Shown here: positions 22,068-33,635 of the stretch, one piece after another
How the letters are laid out: every line of letters begins with the position of its first letter
Numbering within the stretch: position 1 is the first letter of the stretch
DNA from: Strongylocentrotus purpuratus
Lineage: Eukaryota; Echinodermata; Echinoidea; Camarodonta; Strongylocentrotidae
DNA length: 64,000 nucleotides
Direction of reading: 5' to 3'
Assembly (NCBI RefSeq): GCF_000002235.5
Contig: NW_022145555.1
Span: forward strand, 1-64,000
Program-made: the position numbers and the translations under genes
Notes under the pieces: generated by a model
Told to the model about the DNA's origin: nothing
The model's database searches: none
Seen by the model: only the letters and a program-made list of their open reading frames with translations

Positions 22068-23987
22068 ATGCATTTGTTCATCGATTTCTATTTCAATTTT
22101 AAACATAGTAGTCTTGATAGACTTCTTTTGGCATCATCTGGAGCAAATTGTCTGCACAGGTAAGAGAACATCTATGTATTCATTTTCATTGTAATTATCT
22201 ATATAGGCAAAGTAAAATCATTTCTTGTTTCCCGTGAAGATAAGACAACCCTTATGAAGAGAGTTTTCGTTTTATTTCATATTTCATATTTCTCCGAAAT
22301 TGGGGTGGTCTTTTCAATAATGGTAAAAAGGATCTATGAAATTGAAAGTGATAGAATAGCCTTATCTTTGGGGTTCCAGTAGCTTATGACTGAATTTATA
22401 CTCTGTATGAAGTGTCTATTATTAGAAAAAAGCCATAATTCGTTTCCATCCTATTTATCAAAGCAATTTCATTTATCTTTTATTCATCATTTATTACACA
22501 CTTTTTCATCAATCTTATTTTTTTAGATTTTTACTCCAGAAATTTGAGTTTTATCAATTATAAATTTGAAAAAATTGTGTTTTTTTTGTTTTTGTTGTTG
22601 TTGTTGTTGTTGTTGTTGTTGATTGACTGAGCAATCATAGAATCACTAACTACCGAACCCATTGATAATGCTAATTTTTAATCCTATCACCAAAGACCAT
22701 TTTTTAGAGCTTACTTTCAATTCATTTCAATAAGTATTGTGATGTGATTTTGAATTTAGATACAATCTCGCTAAAATGATTCTTAGATTTATACCAATTT
22801 TTTAAAAATAAATCAAGGGTATTTTTTAGCTTACTAATATGTTGAAAGGGGATATTAAATGAAAAATCCCGGAAAGGTAAGGATTATTACCAAAAAATAT
22901 GAATCTATATTGGAGTTAGATAAATGACATATTATTTTTGTCACAAAATAAATGTTCAAATGGGACCTTAGCACAGTTTGAATGTATATGATGACAATGC
23001 AGTTTTTAACCTTATAGCCATAAAATAGTGTATTTATTGTATTTTCTTGCATAAAAGACATGTATATCTCAGTTCGCACTACCTCTCCTTCCCATCCCTT
23101 CTTCTCCGGAGCTTACTTCGAAGTATCGGGTCATCGCGTTACCCACCCTTTGTGAAAACGTGCCCCTTTATTCACGAACTTAAGGGGATAATGTTTTTGA
23201 AATAAACCCCTCTCATCTACAAAGACGTGTCCTGTAAATTGGATCCGACCCTTCGGCAAATCTACGAAAGATCGCGTGATCTTCCGCTTTCGTATCACAA
23301 AGTCGTGTATTAAACGTGACGACCCGACCGGATGTGATGACCCGATGATTCGAAGTGAGCCCTTCTCTTACAACCTCATTCTCTAATCGCTTCATCTCCT
23401 GCTTTCTCATCCTATCTAATCGTCCCATTACTACATGCTCTCATGTCCTCCATTCCTTCTCTCTCCCTCCTAGCACTTTTAAAAATAATGGTCCACAATA
23501 GCTGTTACTTGTCATATTCCAAATATGAGAGCATTTTAAAAGTAATCCTTTGAAGGGATGTTTTTTCTATGACGCTCTTACACACTAGCATATCAAAAAG
23601 AATATAAACATTATACATATATGTTTTCACATTTCCTAGAAATCAACCTTCTCTTTAAAATGTTTCCTCTGTATGCCCCTACGTTACGTCTACATCACTT
23701 TGCCAACATTAATTTCGTACTTTCCCTAATTATCCTTTTATGAATGTAAGACAAGCTTTCTACAATTTTGCAACTTGTACAGATATAATATGTCTTCGAG
23801 TCAGCCTGCATCACAGGCGAGCGCTGGAGCCAACAGCTTGGGCTACAGCCCCAGTGGAATCAGGTCCGACAGCCGCGCACCCTCTTCAATTGCGACGCCG
23901 AAGGTTTACGCCCCATCTGCCTCAAAGATACCGTCCACGGGGAGCAAGGGCAAAAACTCTGGAGGCGGTGGCGGGCGTAGGAAGTAG
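22068..23987 (+). CDS. Type A small two-exon gene A1, basic Gly/Ser-rich protein (98 aa)
   Basis: The CDS joins 22068-22159 and 23783-23987. Exon 1 starts at ATG 22068, 77 bp after the TATA box, and ends CAC-AG before GTAAGAG. The acceptor is CTTGTACAG, and the join reads CLHRYNMSS. The ATG used in A3 and A4 is TTT here, but the frame stays open to the upstream ATG, giving an N-terminal MHLFIDFYFNFKHSSLDRLL. Exon 2 encodes a Ser/Ala/Pro-rich region and ends GSKGKNSGGGGGRRK. The SMP-like core seen in A2 and A3 has diverged: the paired G-G-K is gone. AATAAA at 24385 is a candidate poly(A) signal. Function is unknown. Confidence 0.75.
23095..23375. repeat. Degraded palindrome in the A1 intron
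   Basis: The right arm at 23318-23372 (CGACCCGACCGGATGTGATG, then CGATGATTCGAAGTGAGC) matches the right arms of the intronic hairpins in A2 (46579-46710, 47648-47773). The left arm near 23110-23150 is diverged. The element was therefore in the intron before the A genes duplicated. Confidence 0.55.
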
Positions 23988-25242
23988 ACTGGACATTCGG
24001 GACCGGTCTGGAGATCTAGTTGATCGAGGCCAACTTATTGAGGTCCACGTAATTGTAGTGACAGACAGATTTGAAGGAGGAATCGCTAGCTGTTCAAATT
24101 TTGAAAAGCATATATAAGTATTATTATTTGATTCCAATTTTATCCTATCATGCCCGTAACCATATAAGTAGCGTAAGCATGGGTGGAGTTGGTGTTGGTG
24201 GGGTGGAAAGGTGCCGGGCCGAGCAGCAAGCTCCTCAATGACCAGGCCCTGGCCATCCACAAATCATATATCTACAGTTGCTGGCTGTATTTAACGGTGC
24301 ATGTCACTCACGTGCCTGGTCTTCGCCGCCTAATAAAAAAAAACCTCATATGATTGACGCCTCGGAGTAGGCTAAGTCTAACGCTAATAAAAAATTGCAT
24401 TTAAAGGAGGTAATTTTTATTCAAGGAACTCCAGTCTACTCATTATTTTCCCTGAATTTTAAAGGAATACAAGTAACCTTTAAAAATTTGCAAAGTTTCC
24501 CCAGGTTTTCATTGGCCAAATGATAGCAAAGGTGATGATGATGATGATGATGATGATAATGATGATTTATTGTGCAGTGCTCTACTTTCAATGTTGCTCG
24601 CCGAAAAATTTAATTTCTTTCTTATTATCCTTCGTTTCATGATGTTTTTCTTTCTAGAACGTTGTGATTTCGAAAAGTGCACCAATTGCGGCATTATAAA
24701 TGACGGCACGGAGGCCAAATACCCTTTAATTTCCAATATCAAAGTATGTCTTTCAATGTGCAAAAAAAGTTTATGTATTCGTAATCGTGTAAAATGTACA
24801 CGATAAGGCCTACAGCTATTGTGTAATTGTAGTAATGACGTTTAATTGGTCCTTTATTTAATATTAAAATATGACCTTTAATGTACAGTAAGTAATCAAA
24901 TTGTTTCATCCTTACCCTGCTGGTTTGATTTAATTCTAATAAAATGTCCGCAAATTTAAAAAGTATTTGTTATCATGTACAAAACCATAGGAAAATAGGA
25001 AAATTGTTAATTTATAATAATCTGTTATTTCATTTGTCCGTTCTAGTTGCCCGTAAGGCATCAAATACCTTCAATTTCTTCTCCCTCTTAATTTGTTTTA
25101 AATTTCATCTGTCAATGAGTCTCTGTAATTGTCTAATATTCTACATTAAAAAGCCTCGAATGAAAGAAAATATATTATAGCCTATTGATTATCATTTCGA
25201 GATGTACATTAAAAAAATGTGTGAATTGCCTCAATGCGGATC
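23988..25242 (+). repeat. A1 3' flank, founder type of a repeated downstream unit
   Basis: After the stop come a TTGATCGAGGC segment, a TGATTGACGCCTCGGAGTAG block, AATAAA at 24385, a (GATGAT)n microsatellite at 24534-24560 and the CxxC exon-like segment at 24658. The same order recurs at 48490-49720, 53201-54440, 54868-56110 and 56535-57760, so it is the common 3' flank of type A exon 2. Confidence 0.75.
24658..24743 (+). other. Exon-like segment with a CxxC motif, repeated in A flanks
   Basis: A pyrimidine tract and TTTCTTTCTAG precede an 86-bp segment that is followed by GTATGT, a good donor. The open frame across it reads ERCDFEKCTNCGIIND, then GTEAKYPLISNIK. Copies lie at 49092, 53810, 55478 and 57134. 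The 49092 copy has lost the donor G (ATATGT), and the 53810 and 55478 copies contain an in-frame stop. It looks like a relic exon of another gene or an alternative terminal exon, now decaying. I do not recognise the family. Confidence 0.4.
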
Positions 25243-25250
25243 ATCTAAAT

Positions 25251-25918
25251 CAGGCCTTCTCAACAAGTTTATTAGAAGTACCAAAACGAAAAGAATTTGT
25301 AGTTGAAGTGCCACCCTGTACGGTTGACTGTGCTGCGAGGGAGCGTAGCGACCGAGCCGAAAATGGGTGGGGTCCAGGGCGAAGCCCTAAAGGGGGGGTA
25401 GCAGGGGGCGGAGCCCCCTGAAGCTGGTGGATTTAGGGCTTTTAACACCATTTCATTCCACAATATAATCAATCATAATTTCATAATGATGTGAAAAAAA
25501 TAGTACAATTCCTGAGTACAATTACACTGGAGATATATTTATATGTAGTTTTTTTGTGTGCAATAAACACGTGCAATAAAGTGAAAATCAAACAAACAAA
25601 AACAAGATGTTTCCAGATATTGGCAATGTTAAAATTGGTATCCCATCGTAAGCTAAATTGTAAATTGTTGTTCAGACCTTAGGTTTAGATTCGTATAAAA
25701 TGGTAAAAAACAATAAATTCCCCTTTCTTCCTGTTTGTTAAGCAGGGATTTTGGGCTCAAATTCGACTGCAACTTTTTGATTTAGCTGGGTATTTAATTC
25801 TAAAATATATATTTTCTTTCTTTCTTTTTGTTTTTTGTTTTGTTGCAACAATCGCGCGCCACTCCGACTGACCGCAAGCGCCACAAGTGGCGCGCGCGCC
25901 GCCAGTTAAGAAGGCCTG
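25251..25918. mobile_element. hAT-type non-autonomous element, 668 bp
   Basis: Ends CAGGCCTTCTCAAC and GTTAAGAAGGCCTG are inverted repeats with one mismatch. They are flanked by the 8-bp direct repeat ATCTAAAT (25243-25250 and 25919-25926). The other A flanks keep an uninterrupted site (GCGGATCATCCAATGGTTGA at 49707). The interior has GC-rich GGGCGAAGCCC and GGCGGAGCCCC motifs and no transposase. CAG ends with an 8-bp duplication place it in the hAT superfamily. Confidence 0.9.
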
Positions 25919-26084
25919 ATCTAAATGGTTGATTAGTTTGTGTTGTTATTGTTTGACTGAAATATTGATTGATTAAATGATTGAAAGGTTGATTGATTGA
26001 GTGATTGAGAAAAACTATTTCCTTCAATCCAAGCTGGAAAAATACTGGATTGTAAACTATTCTATGACGCCACCCCTTAGAGAT

Positions 26085-26190
26085 GTTACAAACTTCTGAT
26101 TGGTCGATGATTACAGAGCGCGGGCTCTGATTGGACAGATGAGTTTGGAATTCCCCAATAGTGGGCGTGGCATATTATATATTATCATAC
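26085..26190 (+). promoter_or_regulatory. Orphan type A/B promoter relic
   Basis: CTTCTGATTGGTCGATGATT, CGCGGGCTCTGATTGGACAG, GGAATTCCCC and AGTGGGCGTGGC lie in the order found upstream of A and B genes. The kappaB-like GGAATTCCCC is nearer to B1 than to the other A promoters. No TATA box or exon 1 follows; the Tc1-type MITE begins about 90 bp downstream. Confidence 0.6.
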
Positions 26191-26235
26191 ACTAATAGGA
26201 TACAACATTATAAACATAGCATGATGTACAGTATT

Positions 26236-26276
<41 letters not shown>

Positions 26277-26279
<3 letters not shown>

Positions 26280-27208
26280 TGTCGCTCATAACGGTGGAAT
26301 ATTTTAGTTTTACCTCAATTTATGGAATTATTTTAAAAATTATTTAAAAATAGTAGATATAGATAATAGTATACATTCTCAGATTTTATTGAATAATAAC
26401 TTGCCAATGTGTGTTTTGCGGAACTGCTAAAGCATGTGTATGCTAATATGCTTATTAACTAGGGGACCTACGCTCTCAAGTCATAAATGACAGTAATGAG
26501 GATTAATGCCCCACAAAAGGGCACTAATATAGCACATCGACACGGTTTTGATCCTGGGGCCTCACAGTTACGAGGCCATTGTTTTGTCACTGAACCATGA
26601 CTGTACGCAGCGGGGGCTAGGGTAGGGGGCAGTTTCCATAATTAAAAAAACACACAGAAAATGCAATAAATTTTCAATAATTTATTGCATTTTACCCCTG
26701 TCCCTAACATAAAAAAAATCCTATCGACAGCCATGCATTATGGCTCAAGGCATGGGCACACATAATTTTGTTTAATGTTAGGCACTGGGGTTAAATGCAA
26801 TAAATTATTGAAAATGTATTGCATTTTTTGTGTTTTTTTTTAATTTATGGAAACTGCCCCCTACCCTAGCCCCCGCTGCGTACAGTCATGATTCAGTGAC
26901 AAAGCAATGGCCTCGTAACTGTGAGGCCCCAGGATCAAAACCATGTCGATATGCTATATTAGTGCCCTTTTGTGGGGCATTAATCCTCATTACTGTCATT
27001 TATGACTTAATGGCATAGGTCCCCTAGTTGATAAGCATAATAGCATACACATGCTTTAGCAGTCACACAAAACACACATTGGCAAATTATCATTCAATAA
27101 AATCTGAGAATGTATACTATTATCTAGATCTATTATTTTTAAATTATTTTTTTTTTCTTCCATAAATTGGAATAAAAAAAGAATATTCCACCTTTATGAG
27201 CGACAATG
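26277..27208. mobile_element. Tc1/mariner-type hairpin MITE, full copy
   Basis: Ends CACTGTCGCTCATAACGGTG and the complement of CATTGTCGCTCATAAAGGTG are bordered by TA. Almost the whole 932 bp folds back: each arm carries GGTCCCCTAG or CTAGGGGACC, GCATTAATCC, the GGCCTCGTAACTGTGAGGCC segment and TGCAATAAATTATTG. There is no transposase. An (AT)n tract at about 26240-26276 abuts the left end, so the TA target lies in a microsatellite. Related copies are at 4636-5010, 45424-46501, about 50250-50600 and 58395-58745. Confidence 0.85.
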
Positions 27209-27284
27209 TATAATAATAATATTTAATTTTTATATAGTGCTTAATACAAATGTCTCTAAGCGCTTTACAAATATACTACTCAAT

Positions 27285-27430
27285 ATCTCGCTCTCTCTCA
27301 CTCTATCTCTCTCTCTCTCTCTCTCTATTCCACTATCTCTCTCTCTCTCTCACTCTCTCTCTCTCTCTCCCCCCCCCCCTTCTCTCTCTCTCTATCTCTC
27401 TCTCTCTCTCTCTCTCTCCCCCCTCTCTCA
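27285..27430. repeat. (TC)n microsatellite
   Basis: Near-pure TC repeat with a short C run at 27370-27379. Frames on either strand are compositional. Confidence 0.9.
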
Positions 27431-27837
27431 ACCCCTCCCGGTGTTTCAAAACAGTTATTAACAAAGCTAGTGAGAATTGACGAATGCCTTGCTGTAATGA
27501 GAAACAAGTCTTCTTGTGGGGAAGCCTTTGGCATCCACTTCTTCCAAGGCGCCCTGTAGTCACCGCAACAAGTATGCCCTGTGCAACGTTTTTTTCTTCA
27601 AAATTGGGGGCTAAAGTATTTACGAACAGGTAGAGCGCAGCGAACGTTGATTATTGTGGGGTCCAGGGGCAAATCCCTGGTTGGGTCCAGGAGGCAGAGC
27701 TCTCAGCCCCCTAATGCTCAGGTTATTTAGGCATTAAATTACGGTCAGATGAGCACATTTTTATTTCTTATTCGGGACAGTGGCAGGTCACTATATTTGT
27801 TTGTTAATGACGTAAATCGTGGTCTGAAGCAATATTT
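27431..27837. other. Short intergenic repeat debris
   Basis: No gene is seen. GTAGAGCGCAGCGAACG, GGGTCCAGGGGCAAATCCCT and AGGCAGAGCTCTCAGCCCCC resemble the GC-rich interior of the hAT-type element at 25330-25430, so this is probably a decayed relative. Confidence 0.45.
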
Positions 27838-30800
27838 CATTCAGATTCAGATTCAGATTCAGATTTTATTTCCGTTTCAAAACAAACAAAATATAAACAG
27901 ACATAATATAATACAGTCAAATATAATATAAACAAAGTAAATTCAGTATTATGTAGAACAAAATTTAGTTGATAAGAAATATTGGGAAAAAACAGTACTG
28001 AACAATAGAAAAAAAAATGACCTTGATGAAGTAATTCAAAACGGAGGGGCTTGCTAAAAAAGCAGAGCTTGTATGAGGCAAGCCCCTGACTTAGTTACAT
28101 GGATACGCTTAAATAATTATGGTCGAAAGCTAATACCAGTAAAACACACTAAAAGGGAATACAAAAAAAAAAAAAAAAGTAAAAGTAAAAATAAAAGTAA
28201 GATAAATATAGTAACAGAGAGAGAGAGAGAGAGAAAGGGGAGAGAGCAAGAGAGAAATAGAGAGCGAGAGAAAGGCAGGAAGAAGGAGATGGGGACAGGA
28301 GGCAGGTACACCACCAGGTCGTTAGGCTTGTTTAGATTATTCTTAAAAAAGAAACAAAAAAGGAGGAAAGGAGGAATAACAAAAGGAAAGATTTGTTTTA
28401 TCTTTCCGTAGGTTTAGATTTTTGAGCTTGGCTTGTTGGTGGGGAGTATTGGCTGATTAATGTTTTCCTAAGTTTACGTTTAAAATTGCTAAGACTAGGG
28501 GCTTCTTTTATATCGTTGGGAAGAGAATTCCAATAGGCACATCCAGCGAAGACAAATGAATTCTGTGCAAATAATGTTCGTGTTAAGGGTAAGTGATAAC
28601 AGTTCCGTTGTCTAGTCGGGTAATTGTGTACAGAGGCATTTTTGCAGAACATATCAGAAAAAATTGCGGGGAGGTCGTCTTTACTTAGTTTGAACATAAA
28701 TTGGCCGAGTTGGAACACATAGATATCTTTCACTTTGAGAATATTATTTTCGAAAAATAAAATATCTGTATGAGATCTGAATTGTGTTTGAAATATTATC
28801 CTGAGTGCTTTTTTCTGCAGCAGTAGGATCCTATTTAATTGTGTTTGTATTGCACATCCCCATGCTATAATCCCATAATTAATGTATGGTAATATTAAGG
28901 TATGATATAATGTAAGAAGAGTTCGAGAAGGAAGAAAGTATTTGAGTTTATTGATAATACCGATGTTTCGTGAAATGGTTTTTCATATATTATCGATGTG
29001 AGTTTTCCATGATAATTTTTCATCAATAAACACTCCCAAGAATTTGGTTGTAGAAACATTAACAAGAGCAGCGTTATCAAAAATAATTTCACCTGGCAAA
29101 CTATTGATTTTGTTGCTAAATAGCATGTAATTGGTCTTCTGCAGATTAAGTGATAGTTTATTAGCCTTGATCCAGTCAGTTACATTTTTTAGTTCAGAGT
29201 TTACAGTTCTAAGTAGTTGGTTCGCATTCTCATGAGAAAAGAAAATGTTGGAGTCATCTGCAAAAAGTATAAATGATAATAAATTTGAAGATTTTTGAAT
29301 GTCATTAATATAGGTAATAAAAAGAAGGGGGCCGAGTAGGCTACCCTGCGGTACACCACAGGTAATAGGAAGTGTAGAAGAATTACAGTTGTTAACCGAT
29401 ACAAATTGAGTCCTATCTGTAAGGTAACTCCTGAACCACTCCAAGGCCTTCCCTCTAATACCATAGTGAGAAAGTTTGTGAAGAAGAATTTCATGGTTTA
29501 TAGTGTCGAAGGCCTTGGAGAAGTCCAGGAATATACCTACAGTATGCAAACCTTTATCAATGGAAGTGGTAACTGTTTTCATAAAAGACAAAATTGCATG
29601 CGAGGTGCTATGATTTTCACGGAAACCAAATTGGAAGTGTGAGAAAATATTGTATTTTTTAAAAAACGTGGTTGTTCTTGTAAAAACAAGTTTCTCAAGA
29701 ACTTTAGATAACGAGGTAAGTAAGGATATGGGACGATAGTTAGTAACGAGTTGATTATCACCTTTCTTAAAGAGGGGTATGACCTTGGCGATTTTCATTT
29801 GATTAGGTACCCGACCTGTATGAAGTGAAATACTAAAGATATGCACCAAGGGATGAACAACAGCTCTGATAATTTTCTTTAATAAGAAGTTGGGAATACA
29901 GTCAAACCCGGCGCTCTTCTTAATCAGAAGATTGTTAACAATGTTTATAATTTCTCGAGTGTTTGTAGGATTAAAAAAGATGGAATTTTGGTTAGGGTTG
30001 ACAAGAAAATCGTTAAATGATTTGGTACTCTGTGGCACTTGTTGTGCCAGTTTGTTACCCACTTGTGAAAAGTACGAGTTAAAATTTTCAGCGATTGTAT
30101 CAGCATCATCGGTGATAGTATTATTGGTTTTGATTTTTGTTATTGCTGATCCTTTTTTCTTCTTATTTAATACACCATTAATGATTTTCCATGTATTCTT
30201 CATATCATTTTTGTACAAATTGAGTTGTGAAGTATAGTATTCTTTTTTTGAAATACGTAATAAAGTGGTAAGGGTGTTTTTATATAATGTGTACTTAGAG
30301 CGAGATTCGTCACTAGGTTTTGTAATATATTTATAATACAAGTTATTCTTGCGGTTGATAGATCTTAAAAACGATTTTGTAATCCAAGGATGAATTGGGA
30401 TCTTTTTATAGTTTGATCTCCGGTGGGTGGTGAGGGGAACATGAGTATTTAAAGACGCTGTAAGCTTATTGATAAAGAAGTCGTACGATTCATCAACATC
30501 TAATGAATCAAAAACGTTCGACCAGTCTATTAAGTCTAAATCACTGATTAAATTAGTAATATTATCATCAGTTATTTTGCGATATGGAGTAGTGATCGTC
30601 GCTTTTTTGACAAGTTTATTTATACACAACTTAGCAAAAACTGGAAAATGATCAGAAATGTCATTTAGGATGATACCGGCTTTGGGGATGGGGTAGGTTA
30701 TATTGCTAAATATATTATCAATAATAGTAGCTGAATTTTTTGTCACTCTTGTGGGTTTAGTGATAAGTGGTAAGAAAGAATTGGATAAAAAAGTTTCAAG

Positions 30801-31541
30801 AAACTCTTGCGAAACGTTGTTAATGTTGCGATTCATTAAGTTAATGTTGAAGTCACCCATAATACAGCAATCTTTGTTTTTCAACAGAGGATCTAGCAGA
30901 AGGTCATTAAGAGTTCTTAGAAAATTTTGAGTATTTGATTGAGGAGGTCTGTATAAAACGCCTACAATTAAGTTTTTTCCACTTGGGTTGTTAATTTCAA
31001 CAAAAAGGGATTCTAAAACATCGTTAGATATAGTCATATTAGGTTTAAGAGCATATTCATATAGTTGCGGTATGTAAAGTGCAACACCACCACCGGGTCT
31101 AAAAGTTCTGTTATTAACAACCAAATTAAAATCTGTGAGTGAATAGAGGGAACATGGGTTTTCGGAAAACCAAGTTTCTGTTAATCCTATAATTGAAGAT
31201 TTGGGAAGCTGGTTACTGTCTATGAATAATTTAAGTTTATCAAAATTTTTATTGGCACTTCGAATATTTAAATGGAGAAGAAAAAGGTTTTCCTCACAAC
31301 TGTTTGATTGTAGAAAAGATTTAAAATTGTGTTCAGTAAAGTAGTGTGAAGTAACGAGTTGCCCACATTCATCATTTGGATCAAAGTTGTAATTAAAATC
31401 AGATGTGTTTTTATCCATAGAATTCATTATATATGTATCATAATTGGAGTTGCCTATAAAACTAGCGCCATGTTGCGACGAAAGAGACAGCAAGCCATCG
31501 TTATCAACCGAGCTGAAAGGGAAGTCAGAAAAATCAGCCAT
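27838..31541 (-). mobile_element. Nearly intact CR1/L2-like LINE, one in-frame stop
   Basis: One minus-strand frame runs from ATG 31541 to a stop at 28398, about 1,047 codons, broken only by TGA at 28983-28985. Order: N-terminal linker; apurinic-type endonuclease with LHLNIRSANKNFDKL, GLTETW, GDFNIN and DHFPVF; reverse transcriptase with IPLFKKGDNQLVTNYRPIS, QFGFRENHSTSHAI, DFSKAFDTINHEIL, GVPQGSLLGPLLF and catalytic FADD; and the C-terminal PTRQRN...NSFVFAGCAYWNSLP tail. The 3' UTR ends in about four AATCTG units near 27838-27862, a short-repeat tail usual for this group. Clade is assigned by motif only. The 5' boundary was not found and could lie upstream of 31541. Confidence 0.9.
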
Positions 31542-31796
31542 AAGAGGGGGGAGGTAATAAACTAGTGATGCCTAACAAGTGGGTTTCACGATACCATGTT
31601 CCTGCTCCTGTGCCCGTAGGAGAAGAGGGGATGAGGAAGATCATACTGTAAAAAAGAAGGGGGGAAAATGAAAATGACAGGAAAGTCGAAAGTGAAAAAT
31701 AAGTGACAAATAGAGAAAACAACAAAAGGAAGACAATTACAAAAACAAGACAAACAATGGAAACTGTCTATCTAGTTCGGATTGGAACAAGAAGAT

Positions 31797-31840
<44 letters not shown>

Positions 31841-33635
31841 GCTTAATAGAAAGAAAACGCTTAATAGAAAGAAAACAAAAACAAAAACATGTGGTATCCG
31901 TCCCTCCTGACGCATACAAAATACGAGTATAGGACATAATTTTGTAAGTAAATGAAATGCATAAAGAAACACCAATATAAAAAACAAAATTGAATTCCTG
32001 TTCTGTACTCTGAAAATTCGTGAAATCGATTAACGGGTTGCAACAGAAAAGAAACTTTATAGTTGACGCAGTTTCAGCAGTTTCAGAAATTCAATTTCAT
32101 GCGATTATGAAGTTATTCAATGGAGAAATTCAGTAAATAAACAGATCAAACTCAAGGTCTTCGTAGACCATAGGCCTAATATTAATACCACGTTCTTGCA
32201 GGATTTAGAAGATCGATCTCATAGAATTTAAAATAATAATAATAATAATAATAATCAGACCAGAACCAAAACAGTCAAGATAGAACGATAACTATTTTTT
32301 ACCCAGGTGCGAAAGCAGAATACAGGAAAATTATTAAGCACAAATTTTATATTGTAATTCGCCTGGTAAACATGTATTGCTATTTTGTCAACAAAAAAGA
32401 AAAGAAAAACAGTATTCGTCTGTAGTGATATACACCAATAAAAAAGTAGCTCCCTATATCATGTAAAAGGCTGGTCTTTGTCCTAGATAAGACTGAGGTC
32501 ATATAATCAATGAATAGTTCAAAAAAGAAGCGGAAATTGAATGTGAATGGGCATATTAATTACTAGAGAGAAACAAATATAATTACTTATATACCGTCAG
32601 TTCAATATTCCATAATATAACTAGTAAAACATAATCGGTATATATAGATTGAGTTGACCACTCTCACAGTGAATTCATAACTTTTCCTTTGAGAATAGTA
32701 TTAGATAAAGTATACACAGATCGATGTCTATAATAATGTAAAATGGTAATAAGAGGCAAGAATGTGTCCATCCAACCTCGAGCACTGAACTGTTGACATA
32801 ATATTTTAGATAGCTTAGTTAAGATATTAGCCTACTTTATAGCCAACAATTAACGTTGATGAATGTACACTAGAAAATACTAGAGATTGAAGGAATACAT
32901 ACTCAATACCGTGTAGGGCAAATGTTTACATTGATATTCTAAGAGTGAACAAGTTTTCTTGGAAATCATTAGCAAGGCAGTCAACTGTATAGAAAATAAA
33001 TAAACAGATTGATATAATTGATAATAAAAGGTAACCCCCGATATACTTCCCGGTTCTGGATAAGACTTAAAACATGCAATGCATGTGCATTCAAATATTG
33101 TAATATGATATAAGCTAAAACATTAAGTGATACTTTGCAAGTTATTCAGTGTAGGAATTCAGAAAAATAAACAAAACAAACTCAGGGTCTTCATAGACCA
33201 TAGGCCTACTACCAAGGATTTAGTAGATCGATCTCATATGATTATCAAAAAACAAAAACAAAAAACAATGAGACCAGAGCCAAAACAGTCAAGGTAGAGC
33301 GATAACAGTTTTTTTTTTTTTATCAGTGCGAAAGCGAAATACATGAAAAATTAGTAAGCATGAATTTTAAATGTTAATTCGCCTGGTAAACATGGTAAAC
33401 CTGAAAGTGATTAAATTATATAAATAACGAAGATGGCAATTGGAGTTGCTGTCTATTCGAGGGAAACTACGAGTCAAATGACGTTGACCCTTTATTTTTA
33501 TGATTACATTTTATAGGTACAAAATAAATTTATGTTTAAAATATAATACAAGCGAGTACCGTATCAGCTCTTCCTCTCACATATTTCAAAATTTTGAGAC
33601 AGATTTGTTTTGTAGAGCAATATATATATATAGGC
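31542..33635. other. Noncoding stretch with poly-A tract and a direct duplication
   Basis: No gene is supported. A run of about 39 A lies at 31800-31838, followed by two ACGCTTAATAGAAAG units. A block at about 32095-32430 (AAACTCAAGGTCTTCGTAGA, AGATCGATCTCAT, ATTCGCCTGGTAAACATG) recurs at 33130-33395. The separation of about 1 kb suggests an old tandem duplication. (AAT)n lies at 32231-32254 and (TA)n near 33620. Confidence 0.6.

Noticed and set aside
23775..23792. Translation of type A genes starting at the ATG in exon 2 (YNM)
   Set aside because: In A2 exon 2b this ATG is AAG while the frame is kept, and exon 1 is open in the same frame in every copy, so an exon 1 start fits better.
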